Origin: Bacteroidota bacterium
Lineage (GTDB): Bacteria; Bacteroidota; Bacteroidia; Flavobacteriales; Weeksellaceae
Direction: 5' to 3'
Length of the DNA: 46,031 nt
Assembly (NCBI GenBank): GCA_023394415.1
Contig: JAEXAR010000017.1
Coordinates: forward strand, 1-46,031
Shown here: in pieces, positions 25,855-34,375 of the stretch
Position numbering within the stretch: the stretch's first letter is position 1
How the letters are laid out: the number at the start of each line of letters is the position of its first letter
Notes under the pieces: generated by a model
Told to the model about the DNA's origin: nothing
What the model saw: only the letters and a program-made list of their open reading frames with translations
The model's database searches: none
Position numbers and translations under genes: made by a program

Positions 25855-25952
25855 GTCGAGTTTTTTGTTTCGGGTTTCAAGTCTCACGTTTCAATTTTCC
25901 TCAACTTGGAACTTGAGAACAAAATCTGAACTTGAAACTAAAAGTTAGTGTG

Positions 25953-25960
25953 CAAAGATA
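25953..25960 (-). promoter_or_regulatory. -7 promoter element for miaB
   Basis: The minus strand reads TATCTTTGC, a perfect TAnnTTTG box, about 100 bases upstream of the preferred start and 28 bases before the stop of the upstream gene at 25989. Confidence 0.45.
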
Positions 25961-25988
25961 AGTATTTTTGTGACAGAATGGCAGTTTT

Positions 25989-26723
25989 TCACAAGCCGGT
26001 TGAGAGTTTTATTGTTAAAGGTAGCTTAATGCTAGTTTTATATGCGACACCTTTATATTTCATGGGCGTCCAATTTATTTTCATTTTTTGAATAGTAAAT
26101 ATGGTTTCCTCGATAAGTTTATTTCCTTGAAACTCGTCTCCTTTAGTTACTTGTCCTTGTATATTGCTAACCTCTCCATTAGGTTCAATATCAAAAAAAA
26201 TATCAACAGAGTATTCACCATCTCGTAAACCAGGAATGATAATGTCATCAAAAATCCTTTTCCTAAAACCATTAATTCCACCATAAGGAAAATCAACTTT
26301 CGTTATTTCTTCCATCATATATCCCGGCTTATAACTTTCAAAAAAATCATTAGGATAAAAATAAAACTCTGTAAGAGCAGAATATTTTTTGCCATTAACT
26401 TCAAGAGGTTTCCATTTGTGCAAATACTTAAGGACTTCTTTAGACATATCGGAAGCACATTTATTTTTTGCAATGTTATCAGAATCAAAATCTTTTACAT
26501 ATTTAACAGTTCCTTCCGCTGTAATTAGTATTTTCTGAAGATAAAGCTCTGTTTTGCTATCACATTTTTTGAAGTTATTTTTTAACAATACTTCTTGAAT
26601 ATCTTTATAAAATTCCTTTTTTCCACCAATATAAAAATCATTACCTGCGGGATAATGTTCTACAATTTGGGCATTATATAAAACACTTAGGACTATTAAC
26701 AAAAAAATATACAATAATTTCAT
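25989..26723 (-). CDS. Secreted protein with TonB-C-like fold, unknown function
   Basis: The 244-residue product has a signal peptide (MKLLYIFLLIVLSVLYNAQ). The mature part shows two halves resembling the TonB C-terminal pattern. The first is ILITAEGTVKYVKDF with LHKWKPLEVNGKKYSAL; the second is FDIEPNGEVSNIQG with KMKINWTPMKYKGVAYKTSI. Both have the G-x-V strand followed by W-x-P and G. It lacks a membrane anchor, so it is not a classical TonB. A shorter relative is encoded directly upstream (26744-27235), 20 bases away, likely one operon. Confidence 0.7.
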   Translation of the reverse strand: MKLLYIFLLIVLSVLYNAQIVEHYPAGNDFYIGGKKEFYKDIQEVLLKNNFKKCDSKTELYLQKILITAEGTVKYVKDFDSDNIAKNKCASDMSKEVLKYLHKWKPLEVNGKKYSALTEFYFYPNDFFESYKPGYMMEEITKVDFPYGGINGFRKRIFDDIIIPGLRDGEYSVDIFFDIEPNGEVSNIQGQVTKGDEFQGNKLIEETIFTIQKMKINWTPMKYKGVAYKTSIKLPLTIKLSTGL

Positions 26724-26743
26724 TTCTTTTTTTTAGACAATAT

Positions 26744-27235
26744 TTACAAATCAAAAACCTCGGTTCTGAAATTGATTTTCATTCGAATTTTAGAAAAAAT
26801 TGGTGCTCCACCACAGTTTGCTGGATACCATTTGGTTTTGAGTCTTTTTATCACAAACTTCATATCCTCATAAAACATATTTCCGTTGGTGACATTGGGT
26901 TTCAATTCAAAATTCGAAATATCGCCCTGCGGATTGATTTCAAATAGAAAATAGAAAGTCCCGCTTAAAGCATAGGAATCTTTATCTACAAAGTTGAGCA
27001 TATTGCTAAAGAGTTCCTGTTTGAAAGCATCCTCTCCATTTACAGGTTTTGCATAAGAAACAGTTTCACATCCCGAAATTCTAAAATGCTCCATCGGAAA
27101 GTTCATTTTAGCAGAAAATAAACTTCTCCCATTTTCTGAAAGAAATTCGGTATCATCCACATCTTCAATCATAAATTGGGCATTCAAAACAGTGGACATC
27201 AAGAAAAATAAAACAAGAGCTAATATTCGGTACAT
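26744..27235 (-). CDS. Small secreted protein with TonB-C-like fold
   Basis: The 163-residue product starts MYRILALVLFFLMSTVLNAQ, a good signal peptide. I use this ATG (27235) because the 15 residues before it would spoil the signal. The C-terminal part FEINPQGDISNFELKPNV followed by LKTKWYPANCGGAPIFSKIRMKINF matches the TonB C-terminal pattern. It is related to its downstream neighbour at 25989-26723 and lies 56 bases downstream of lysA. Function unknown. Confidence 0.7.
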   Translation of the reverse strand: MYRILALVLFFLMSTVLNAQFMIEDVDDTEFLSENGRSLFSAKMNFPMEHFRISGCETVSYAKPVNGEDAFKQELFSNMLNFVDKDSYALSGTFYFLFEINPQGDISNFELKPNVTNGNMFYEDMKFVIKRLKTKWYPANCGGAPIFSKIRMKINFRTEVFDL

Positions 27236-27291
27236 TTTTTCTATTATTTGATTAAAGATACAAAAAAAGACTCTTTTCAAGAGCCTTTCAT

Positions 27292-28491
27292 CTATAAAAC
27301 TTCAATCTGATTTTTCAATAAGTCCTCAAATTCATCACGTTTTCTGATTAAAAGTGCTTTTCCGTCGATAAACATTACTTCTGCCGGCTTCAGTCTGGAA
27401 TTAAAGTTGGAACTCATCTCAAAACCGTAGGCTCCGGCATTTCTGAAAACAATGATATCGCTTTCACGAACTTCATTGATTTTTCTGTCCCAAGCAAAAG
27501 TATCGGTTTCACAAATGTTTCCTACCACTGTGTAAATACGTTCCGGACCTTTTGGGTTGGAAAGATTCTCAATCACGTGATAAGAATCGTAAAACATCGG
27601 ACGAATGAGATGATTAAAACCTGAATTAACGCCAACAAAAACCGTTGCCGTTGTTTGTTTAATAACGTTGGCTTTTACCAAGAAATGTCCTGATTTGGAT
27701 ACCAAATATTTCCCGGGCTCAAACCAAAGCTGAAGGTCTTTTCCACTTTCTTGCAGAAAACTATTGAACACTTTTTCTACTTTTTTTCCCAAAGTATTCA
27801 CATCGGTTTCTATATCACCTTCTTGATATGGCACTTTGAAACCGCTTCCCATATCAATATACTTGAGATCCGGGAAATGCTCGGAAAGCTCAAACATAAT
27901 TTCAAGACCCTGAAGGAAAACATCGGCATCTTTAATTTCACTTCCGGTGTGCATATGCAAACCTTCAACTAAAAGATTCGTTGATTTCATTACGCGTTCA
28001 ATATGACGCATTTGATGTATGGAAATTCCAAATTTCGAATCAATATGACCTGTGGAAATTTTATGGTTTCCTCCGGCATAAATATGTGGGTTTACACGGA
28101 TAAAGATGGGATAAGAGTTACCATATTTATTACCAAACTGTTCTAAAATAGAAATATTATCAATGTTGATATGAACTTTGAAAGCCATAGCTTCCTCAAT
28201 TTCAGCAAGATCAACACAGTTTGGAGTGAAAAGAATTCTTTCAGGAGAAAACCCTGCTTTTAAGCCAAGTTTCACTTCATTGATAGAGACACAATCAAGA
28301 TTTGATCCCAGTTTTTCAATATATTTTAGGATATTGATATTCGTGAGAGATTTACAGGCGTAAAAAAATCTTGTATTGTCCGAGAATGAACTTTTGAGTT
28401 TCTCGTATTGCTCTTTTATAGACTCTGCATCGTACACATAAACCGGTGTCCCGAATTCTTCAGCGATGTGGAGTAAGTCTTGGTTTGTCAT
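27292..28491 (-). CDS. lysA: Diaminopimelate decarboxylase
   Basis: LysA makes L-lysine from meso-diaminopimelate, the last step of lysine synthesis, with pyridoxal phosphate. The 399-residue protein has the PLP lysine in FFYACKSL (K47), HTGSEI, the phosphate-binding GSGFKVPY, the EPGKYLVS loop and the active-site Cys in GNICETDTF. The length is normal. Its ATG lies only about 10 bases after the T run of a terminator-like hairpin (28501-28535), leaving no room for a promoter in between. Transcription therefore has to pass the 23-codon Lys-rich ORF and hairpin first. Confidence 0.96.
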   Translation of the reverse strand: MTNQDLLHIAEEFGTPVYVYDAESIKEQYEKLKSSFSDNTRFFYACKSLTNINILKYIEKLGSNLDCVSINEVKLGLKAGFSPERILFTPNCVDLAEIEEAMAFKVHINIDNISILEQFGNKYGNSYPIFIRVNPHIYAGGNHKISTGHIDSKFGISIHQMRHIERVMKSTNLLVEGLHMHTGSEIKDADVFLQGLEIMFELSEHFPDLKYIDMGSGFKVPYQEGDIETDVNTLGKKVEKVFNSFLQESGKDLQLWFEPGKYLVSKSGHFLVKANVIKQTTATVFVGVNSGFNHLIRPMFYDSYHVIENLSNPKGPERIYTVVGNICETDTFAWDRKINEVRESDIIVFRNAGAYGFEMSSNFNSRLKPAEVMFIDGKALLIRKRDEFEDLLKNQIEVL

Positions 28492-28500
28492 ATTATATAT

Positions 28501-28535
28501 TTTAAAAACAAAAACAGGTTCTCAATGAGAGCCTG
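28501..28535 (-). terminator. Terminator hairpin in the lysA leader, possible attenuator
   Basis: On the minus strand CAGGCTCTC (28535-28527) and GAGAACCTG (28523-28515) form a 9-bp stem with one C-A mismatch and an ATT loop, followed by TTTTTGTTTTT. It ends 10 bases before the lysA ATG. A GAGCC element at 28559-28563, four bases after the leader ORF stop codon, is complementary to GGCTC of the 5' arm and could compete with the terminator. Confidence 0.65.
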
Positions 28536-28567
28536 CTTCACAATTATTTAAAGAAAACGGCTCAATA

Positions 28568-28639
28568 TTACACAGGTTTTTTAGAGAACTTTGTTCTTCC
28601 CTTTTTAATAACCTTTTTAGATGTAATAACCGCGTTCAT
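28568..28639 (-). CDS. 23-residue Lys-rich leader peptide upstream of lysA
   Basis: This short ORF runs from ATG to TAA. Seven of its 23 codons are Lys, including three KK pairs (residues 8-9, 12-13 and 20-21). It lies on a predicted short transcript: a promoter with both elements (28664-28694) about 20 bases upstream, and a terminator-like hairpin 33 bases after the stop. The next gene is lysA, for lysine synthesis. A leader peptide sensing lysyl-tRNA is the simplest reading. A small basic protein with its own role, or chance in AT-rich DNA, cannot be excluded. Confidence 0.5.
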   Translation of the reverse strand: MNAVITSKKVIKKGRTKFSKKPV

Positions 28640-28663
28640 ATTAGATTTTCTGAAAAATTTTCC

Positions 28664-28694
28664 CAAAAATAAAGGTTATCATCCGATTTTGCAA
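28664..28694 (-). promoter_or_regulatory. Bacteroidota-type promoter of the lysA leader
   Basis: On the minus strand TTG (28692-28694) is followed by 20 bases and TATTTTTG (28664-28671), matching both promoter elements. Transcription would start about 18 bases before the leader ORF. It lies just upstream of the exonuclease gene's stop side (28714), in the 222-bp gap before lysA. Confidence 0.6.
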
Positions 28695-28713
28695 TTTTTT
28701 GATATAAAAAAAT

Positions 28714-29940
28714 CTATTTATCAGGCATTTGGAATACCTCTACCTCATCTTTGAGCAGAGCTAATTTTAAATCATTCTGCAAATCCACAGTAGATACCGG
28801 TAAATTAATTTTTAGTTTGTTGAGTTTTGCTTTGGTTTGAATTTGAGTATGAAATTCATAAAAACCGAAAGAAGTAAGCTTTCCCTTTTCAAACAGGATG
28901 AAGGCTTTTTCGCCCAAAGTTCTTCCTGCTGTCGACCAGATTTCATTACGCTTTTTTAGGTTGATTTTTTTGGTGAATTCCTTAATGTCAGCATATTCAT
29001 CTTTTGATTTGATGAGGTTCAGCGCTTTTAATCCTTGGGTAAAAGATTTAAATCTCACTAAAGGCTTGGCATTTTCATTAAGCGAATTTTTTTCTACCAA
29101 ATATTTACCGTGACGGTGATACAAACCAAATGGCAAACTCTGTTTTTTTCGGATGCCTTTGGTTTTCATCAAAAGATTAGCAACAACCTGATTTCCTGTA
29201 AGTTCATAATGAATCTGTTCTGAATTATCTTGTATAGGCTTACATTTTTTTGATTTTGAATTGAAAATTTTTTTCGCAAAACGGTTGATGTCATCCACAA
29301 AATCTGAAAACAAAATTTTACCATCAGCATCCTGAAAATAAATAATGCCTTTTTCGTTTGGCAAGTCCTGCGTTAAATCTCTAATTTTATTAACATAAGA
29401 TTTGGCATTGGTTTCGTCGTGTTGCTTTTGGATAATTTCGTTTTTGGTATCCTTTGAAATCAACAGTTTAAACAAATCCAAAGTTGCTCTGGCATCACCT
29501 CCAGCTCTGTGATGCTCAACCAAAGGAATCCCAAGAGATTTCACCAGTTTTCCTAACGAGTAGCTTTCTGCATCAGGAATTAGCTTTTTGGCTAAAGGAA
29601 TGGTATCTAAAGTATTAATTTTGAAATCATAACCCAACCTTTTGAACGATTGGCGCAGCATTCGGTAATCGAAATCGATATTGTGTCCAACCAATGTAGT
29701 ACCCTCTGTAATTTCTATCACTCTTTTGGCAATTTCGTGAAATTTCGGGGCTGTTTTCACCATTTTTGGGGTAATTCCTGTGAGTTTTTGCACAAATTGC
29801 GTGATATCTTCTTCGGGATTTACCAATGATATAAACTGGTCCACGATGTCGTGCCCGTCATATCTGTAAATTGCGACTTCAATAATGCTTTCTTTCCTGA
29901 AACCTCCGCCGTTGCCTTCTATGTCTATGATTGAATACAT
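28714..29940 (-). CDS. DEDDh exonuclease fused to a degenerate GIY-YIG-like domain
   Basis: The 408-residue protein has an N-terminal DnaQ-like 3'-5' exonuclease domain (about 1-165). Its acidic residues are in MYSIIDIEGNG (D-x-E), LVGHNIDFDYRML and EHHRAGGDARATLDLF (His and Asp of motif III). The remaining half (about 190-400) resembles the UvrC/Cho GIY-YIG layout: LPNEKGIIYFQDADGKILFSD, then HYELTGNQVVANLLM and LPFGLYHRHGKYLV. The canonical Tyr and Arg of GIY-YIG are not preserved, so nuclease activity there is doubtful. A DNA repair role is likely but not shown. Confidence 0.85.
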   Translation of the reverse strand: MYSIIDIEGNGGGFRKESIIEVAIYRYDGHDIVDQFISLVNPEEDITQFVQKLTGITPKMVKTAPKFHEIAKRVIEITEGTTLVGHNIDFDYRMLRQSFKRLGYDFKINTLDTIPLAKKLIPDAESYSLGKLVKSLGIPLVEHHRAGGDARATLDLFKLLISKDTKNEIIQKQHDETNAKSYVNKIRDLTQDLPNEKGIIYFQDADGKILFSDFVDDINRFAKKIFNSKSKKCKPIQDNSEQIHYELTGNQVVANLLMKTKGIRKKQSLPFGLYHRHGKYLVEKNSLNENAKPLVRFKSFTQGLKALNLIKSKDEYADIKEFTKKINLKKRNEIWSTAGRTLGEKAFILFEKGKLTSFGFYEFHTQIQTKAKLNKLKINLPVSTVDLQNDLKLALLKDEVEVFQMPDK

Positions 29941-29948
29941 TTTATATG

Positions 29949-29981
29949 AAAGAAAATTTCGTCAATCACTTGACGAAATTT
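29949..29981 (-). terminator. Terminator hairpin after the HerA-like gene
   Basis: A perfect 12-bp stem (aaatttcgtcaa 29954-29965, ttgacgaaattt 29970-29981) with a TCAC loop lies 18 bases past the stop of the HerA-like gene. On the minus strand it is followed by TTCTTTC. It overlaps the upstream region of the exonuclease gene, whose ATG is at 29940. Confidence 0.6.
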
Positions 29982-29998
29982 GTACTATTTTTTTTAAT

Positions 29999-31525
29999 TT
30001 ATCTTCTTCTTCCGCCCAAACCAAACATTCCCAAAATAGCTTTAGCGCCTTCACGCATTAGTGTATTGGTAAAAGTTCTTCCGGCGCGACTTGTCATTAC
30101 TTGTTCAAACATTCCCGGATCTTCTTTTACAGATTTAGTTTTCATTGTTGCCGGCGCTTCCTGAACCGCTTTTTCCATTCGTGAAGTCAGCATTTCGTAA
30201 GCAGAATCTTTATCAACCGCTTGTTCATATTTGGCAACCAAAGCCGAACGTGACGTTAGGTCTGCAACTTCATCATCTGTAAGTACATCCATTCTTGATT
30301 CCGGGGAAATAAGATAGGTGTGAACCAAAGGCGTTGGAATACCTTTTTCGTCAAGTGCCGTTACAAATGCTTCTCCAATCCCAAGATTTTGTATTAACTG
30401 TCCAGCATCGTAAAAATCTGTAATTGGGTAATTTTCAACGGCTTTATCAATTTCTTTACGGTCTTTCGCAGTAAATCCACGAAGTGCGTGCTGAATTTTC
30501 AAACCTAACTGTGACAATACATTCTCAGGAACGTCACCCGGAATTTGAGTGATGAAATAAATCCCTACACCTTTGGAACGGATAAGTTTCACCATGGTTT
30601 CAATTTGCGATAACAAAGCTTTTGAAGCTTCATTAAATATTAAGTGTGCCTCATCAATAAACAGAACAAGTTTAGGCTTTCCTGCGTCACCTTCTTCCGG
30701 GAACGTCATATAAATCTCTGCAAAAAGCGACAACATAAACGTTGAAAACAGCTGTGGCTTGCTTTGGATGTTACCAACTCTTAAGATATTTACAACACCT
30801 TTTCCGTCTCTTTGCTGCAATAAATCTTCTACATCAAAACTTGGCTCACCAAAAAACAGCGCAGCTCCCTGTTGTTCCAATGCCACAATTGAACGTAAAA
30901 TCGCTCCAAGTGAAGCCGGCGAGATAGAACCATAATTATTGGCTAAATCTGCTTTACCTTGTGGATTATCGGTTACATATTGCAACACTTTTTTCAAATC
31001 TTCAAGATCAATAAGCGGTAAGCCTTTATCATCAGAATATTTGAAAACAATTGCCATAATGCTGGCTTGCGTATCGTTTAACTCTAATATTTTAGAAAGC
31101 AAAACAGGGCCAAACTCTGTAACGGTAGCTCGAAGCTTCACGCCACGCTCTCCGGAAATCGTCATCAGCTCTACAGGAAAAGATTGAGCCTCCCAGTTTA
31201 GAAGTGTTTTACCATACCTCTCATCTATTATAGCATTCTTGGTTCCGGGTTCTGCAATTCCCGAAAAATCTCCTTTAATATCAAGAACCAAAGAAGGAAC
31301 CCCTGCGTGTGAGAGTTGTTCCACAAAAACTTGTATGGTTTTGGTTTTCCCCGTACCTGTTGCTCCAGCGATAAGGCCATGTCTGTTAATGGTCTTTAGC
31401 GGAAGAGTAACGTTGACTTCCGGAACAACCTCCCCGTCTAAAATGCCTTTCCCTAAAATGATGTGTTCGCCTTTTGGTGTATATCTGGCATTTAAATCTG
31501 AAATAAATTTTGCTTTGTCAGCCAT
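29999..31525 (-). CDS. HerA-like ATPase, DUF853 family
   Basis: The 508-residue protein is a HerA/FtsK-type P-loop ATPase of the DUF853 (YjgR) family. Walker A is GATGTGKTKT (about 54-63), Walker B is KLVLFIDEAHLIF, and the opening GLIAGATGTGK plus VLDIKGDFSGIAEPG is diagnostic. The RSKGVGIYFITQIPGDVP stretch and C-terminal GLGGRRR end fit the family. A DNA translocase function is assumed from the superfamily; the biological role is unclear. The protein is full length. Confidence 0.9.
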   Translation of the reverse strand: MADKAKFISDLNARYTPKGEHIILGKGILDGEVVPEVNVTLPLKTINRHGLIAGATGTGKTKTIQVFVEQLSHAGVPSLVLDIKGDFSGIAEPGTKNAIIDERYGKTLLNWEAQSFPVELMTISGERGVKLRATVTEFGPVLLSKILELNDTQASIMAIVFKYSDDKGLPLIDLEDLKKVLQYVTDNPQGKADLANNYGSISPASLGAILRSIVALEQQGAALFFGEPSFDVEDLLQQRDGKGVVNILRVGNIQSKPQLFSTFMLSLFAEIYMTFPEEGDAGKPKLVLFIDEAHLIFNEASKALLSQIETMVKLIRSKGVGIYFITQIPGDVPENVLSQLGLKIQHALRGFTAKDRKEIDKAVENYPITDFYDAGQLIQNLGIGEAFVTALDEKGIPTPLVHTYLISPESRMDVLTDDEVADLTSRSALVAKYEQAVDKDSAYEMLTSRMEKAVQEAPATMKTKSVKEDPGMFEQVMTSRAGRTFTNTLMREGAKAILGMFGLGGRRR

Positions 31526-31893
31526 TTGAAGTTTATTTTTTGCAAAGGATAAAATTAATAATTATCTGTCAGATTTTAAGGAATATTTTTAAACTGATAT
31601 TTGAAAATTTAAAAACTACATCTATACATTGAAAAATATTCATAAATACTTTAAAATTATAAACTAAACCCATTATAAGAGAATTAATTGGATGGAGGTT
31701 TCATAAAAGAATTTAAGTTTCATCTCATTCAGGTTTATCTGAACCTTTAGATGCCTTAAATTTTTAAATATCTTATGGATAGAAGAAAACTTTTATTCTA
31801 TTTATACTGGAAACAGATGACAAAAATCACACGCGTTCTATGACCTTACTCATAGTTTTTGAGGTTAAAGAGAATTACTTTTGTGGTGTAAAG
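31526..31893. other. Gene-free region with an imperfect hairpin
   Basis: This 368-bp gap separates the divergent HerA-like and copper-pair genes. At 31710-31762 three nested stems can form: AATTTAAG/CTTAAATT (31710-31717 with 31755-31762), CATCT/AGATG (31721-31725 with 31749-31753) and TTCAG/CTGAA (31728-31732 with 31739-31743). The loop is 6 nt. A -7 box for the plus-strand gene is at 31876-31883. I see no tRNA, known riboswitch or further ORF here. Confidence 0.4.
31876..31883 (+). promoter_or_regulatory. -7 promoter element of the putative copper-uptake pair
   Basis: TACTTTTG (TAnnTTTG) ends 10 bases before the preferred ATG at 31894. A TTG lies only 14 bases upstream, shorter than the usual 17-23 spacing, so the -33 element is doubtful. 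Confidence 0.45.
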
Positions 31894-32256
31894 ATGAAAT
31901 CTTTTTCCATTTACATATTGTCATTTATCATTCTTATAGCCAGTTTTCAAAATTCGCTCTTGTTTTTGGATTATAACATTAACAGAAATTTCTATGAAAC
32001 GCATTGTGTAAATAAGGATAAACCCGAAATGAACTGCCACGGAAAATGCGAAATTAAAAAAGAAAGCGAAAAACCAACATCACCTTTCAATCTGGTAAAA
32101 ATTGGTTTTGAGTTTAATATTTTACCCAATCAGGAGATTGAAATTCCAAAGCCTAAAATACTTTGGTGTAATCTTCAATCAAATTCAAACATCACTTCTA
32201 CTTTCAATATTAGTGAAGGCTATCTTCATATCCTTCCCAAACCTCCACAAATCTGA
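31894..32256 (+). CDS. Small exported protein with a Cys/Met/His metal motif
   Basis: The 120-residue product has an N-terminal hydrophobic segment (MKSFSIYILSFIILIASFQN) and then ETHCVNKDKPEMNCHGKCEIKK at about 36-57. The motif C-x8-M-x-C-x-G-x-C is suited to binding a soft metal such as Cu(I). Small proteins with a CVNKDKP-x-M-x-C-x-G-x-C core are, to my knowledge, common beside TonB-dependent copper receptors in Flavobacteriia. I use the ATG at 31894; an upstream frame to 31840 would overlap the -7 box. It lies 80 bases upstream of such a receptor. Confidence 0.75.
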   Translation: MKSFSIYILSFIILIASFQNSLLFLDYNINRNFYETHCVNKDKPEMNCHGKCEIKKESEKPTSPFNLVKIGFEFNILPNQEIEIPKPKILWCNLQSNSNITSTFNISEGYLHILPKPPQI

Positions 32257-32336
32257 TTAATAAATTCAAAGCTAAAAGCCTTTACTAAAAATATGGTATA
32301 AGGTAGAACTACTGTTTATTTAAAATCAATCAGAAA

Positions 32337-34358
32337 ATGAAAACAAACTGTGTTTCAGCAATTGTGCCGAAGACATTATTTGCTGCTGTATTTATGCTAA
32401 ATTTTGACTTAAAAGCACAAACAGACCAAGACAGCATTAATTATAATATAGAAGTTGTAAAAATCACAAAACTACTTCCTAAAGATAACAACAAAGAAAA
32501 ACTACAAACGGTAAATTCAGATCTTTTGAATCACGACGCAGGAAAATTCTTAAATAACATTCCGGAAATTAATGGAATAAGAAAAGCCGGAAATTATGCT
32601 ACAGATCCTGTAATGCGTGGTTTTAAATACGAACAATTAAATCTCGTCATTGATGGTGCAGCTCACGCCGTAAATGCTTGTCCCAGCAGAATGGATCCTG
32701 CTGTAAGCCAAATTAATATGAATATTGTGAAAGAAGCCGAGATTTACAAAGGACCCTACCACTTTCGCTATGGTACAGCTTTGGGAGGCAGCATCAACTT
32801 TAAAACAATTGAGCCAAAATTTTCTGAACATGTAAACTTCGGAGGCAGACTTTCCACAGGCTATGAAACCAATGGAAATGTTTTAAGAAATGAAGTTCTT
32901 GGCACTTTATCCACTAAAAATATGGTTTGGGATGTATTTGGAAGCTACCAAAAAGGAGACCGCTACAAAGATGGAAATGGTAATGAAGTGCGCTCGGCAT
33001 TTCTTCGTTATAGCATCGGCACCAAAGGTAATTTAAAATGGAATGATAGCCATGTCAGCACATTGCAGGTTACCACAAATCAAGGTCGCGATGTAGAGTT
33101 TGCCGCTTTGAATATGGATTTAATTTATGATAAAACCTGGATGTTTCAGGCGAAACATTTGGCGAAATTCAATCATTCTGTTTTAAAACATTTTGATTTT
33201 AATTCTTACTTAAGTTTGGTAGATCACTCAATGGGAACACCCAATAGAATGATGGTTTCAGATGTAAAATCTCATACTTATGGTGCAAGAGGCGAACTTA
33301 AACTTCAAAAAAATAGAGCTATTTTCTACACGGGTATTGATTTCAAAGAGGAAAGCGCTCGTAACATCAGAATGATAATGCCTGCAACGATGAAACCAAG
33401 AGACGGTTCATCTTGGCAAGATTCGGAAATTCAGCAGTTGGGTTGGTTTAATGAGTTTCAGCAGAATTTAGGTAAAGGAAAGCTAACCATCTCATACAGA
33501 TTGGATTATAATACCGCTGAAGCTAAAGAACTTTCTAATCTCTTCAAGACAATGTATGGAGATTCTAAAGCTGAAAATTTAAACCACAGTATGAGCTTGG
33601 GTTACAGCCACTCCCTAAATAAAAATTCTATTTTATCCTTTTGGGCTGGACGTGGACAAAGAAGTGCGAGCTTAACAGAACGTTATATCAATCTTTTTAC
33701 CGTTGGAATAGATGGTTACGAAATGCTAGGAAACCCAAATTTGAAACCGGAAACCAATAATCAGGCAGATTTGATCTTTACTTATAAAAGGGAAAATGTT
33801 TATTTTCAGCTAGATGGTTTCTACTCTTATTTGCAGGATTATATCTCTGGAGTGATCAATTCTAATGTCAAAAAATATTCAATGACGAGTCCCGGTGTAA
33901 GACAGTATCTTAATATTGATAAAGCTTTCAAAACCGGATTTGAAGCAAACTTTAACTGGCAATTTCACCCCAAATACAGAACAGAAATGGCTGTAGCGTA
34001 CATTTACGCCGAAGACTTAAAAACAAAAAATCCACTTCCCGAGATTGCACCTTTAGATTTTAGATGGAATTTGGTGGCCGATTTCCATCCGATTATCCTC
34101 AACTTAAAATACCGTTTTGTAGATGCCCAGAATCGTATCAATCCTAATTTTGGGGAACTTAAAACGCCTTCATTCAGCGTTTTAGATTTTGTAGTGCAGT
34201 ATGAGGTGTTTCAAAATGCTTTCCTAACGGGAAACGTAAGCAATCTATTTGATAAAGCTTATGCAGAACATTTAAGCCGTCCATATTCTACTGATAAAAC
34301 GAGGAGAATACTTTCACCAGGACGCAGTTTTGGTTTAGGATTCACATATTCATTTTAA
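32337..34358 (+). CDS. TonB-dependent receptor, OprC-like, probable copper uptake
   Basis: The 673-residue protein has a signal peptide (to about AQA, residue 28), a plug domain (about 50-160: RKAGNYATDPVMRGFKYEQL, IYKGPYHFRYGTALGGSINF) and a C-terminal 22-stranded-type barrel ending in GFTYSF. No CarboxypepD-like domain precedes the plug, so it is not a SusC type. The plug motif ACPSRMDP places Cys115 and Met119, and HSM at 297-299 follows 178 residues later. These resemble the CxxxM and HxM copper ligands of Pseudomonas OprC, with nearly the same spacing. Substrate assignment is inference. Confidence 0.88.
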   Translation: MKTNCVSAIVPKTLFAAVFMLNFDLKAQTDQDSINYNIEVVKITKLLPKDNNKEKLQTVNSDLLNHDAGKFLNNIPEINGIRKAGNYATDPVMRGFKYEQLNLVIDGAAHAVNACPSRMDPAVSQINMNIVKEAEIYKGPYHFRYGTALGGSINFKTIEPKFSEHVNFGGRLSTGYETNGNVLRNEVLGTLSTKNMVWDVFGSYQKGDRYKDGNGNEVRSAFLRYSIGTKGNLKWNDSHVSTLQVTTNQGRDVEFAALNMDLIYDKTWMFQAKHLAKFNHSVLKHFDFNSYLSLVDHSMGTPNRMMVSDVKSHTYGARGELKLQKNRAIFYTGIDFKEESARNIRMIMPATMKPRDGSSWQDSEIQQLGWFNEFQQNLGKGKLTISYRLDYNTAEAKELSNLFKTMYGDSKAENLNHSMSLGYSHSLNKNSILSFWAGRGQRSASLTERYINLFTVGIDGYEMLGNPNLKPETNNQADLIFTYKRENVYFQLDGFYSYLQDYISGVINSNVKKYSMTSPGVRQYLNIDKAFKTGFEANFNWQFHPKYRTEMAVAYIYAEDLKTKNPLPEIAPLDFRWNLVADFHPIILNLKYRFVDAQNRINPNFGELKTPSFSVLDFVVQYEVFQNAFLTGNVSNLFDKAYAEHLSRPYSTDKTRRILSPGRSFGLGFTYSF

Positions 34359-34375
34359 AGAGTAGATTTCTATTA

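Noticed and set aside
25855..25887. Eleven-codon N-terminal extension of miaB from an upstream GTG
   Set aside because: The extension is encoded by GAAACTTGA-like repetitive DNA and is not typical of MiaB; the internal GTG gives a usual N terminus.
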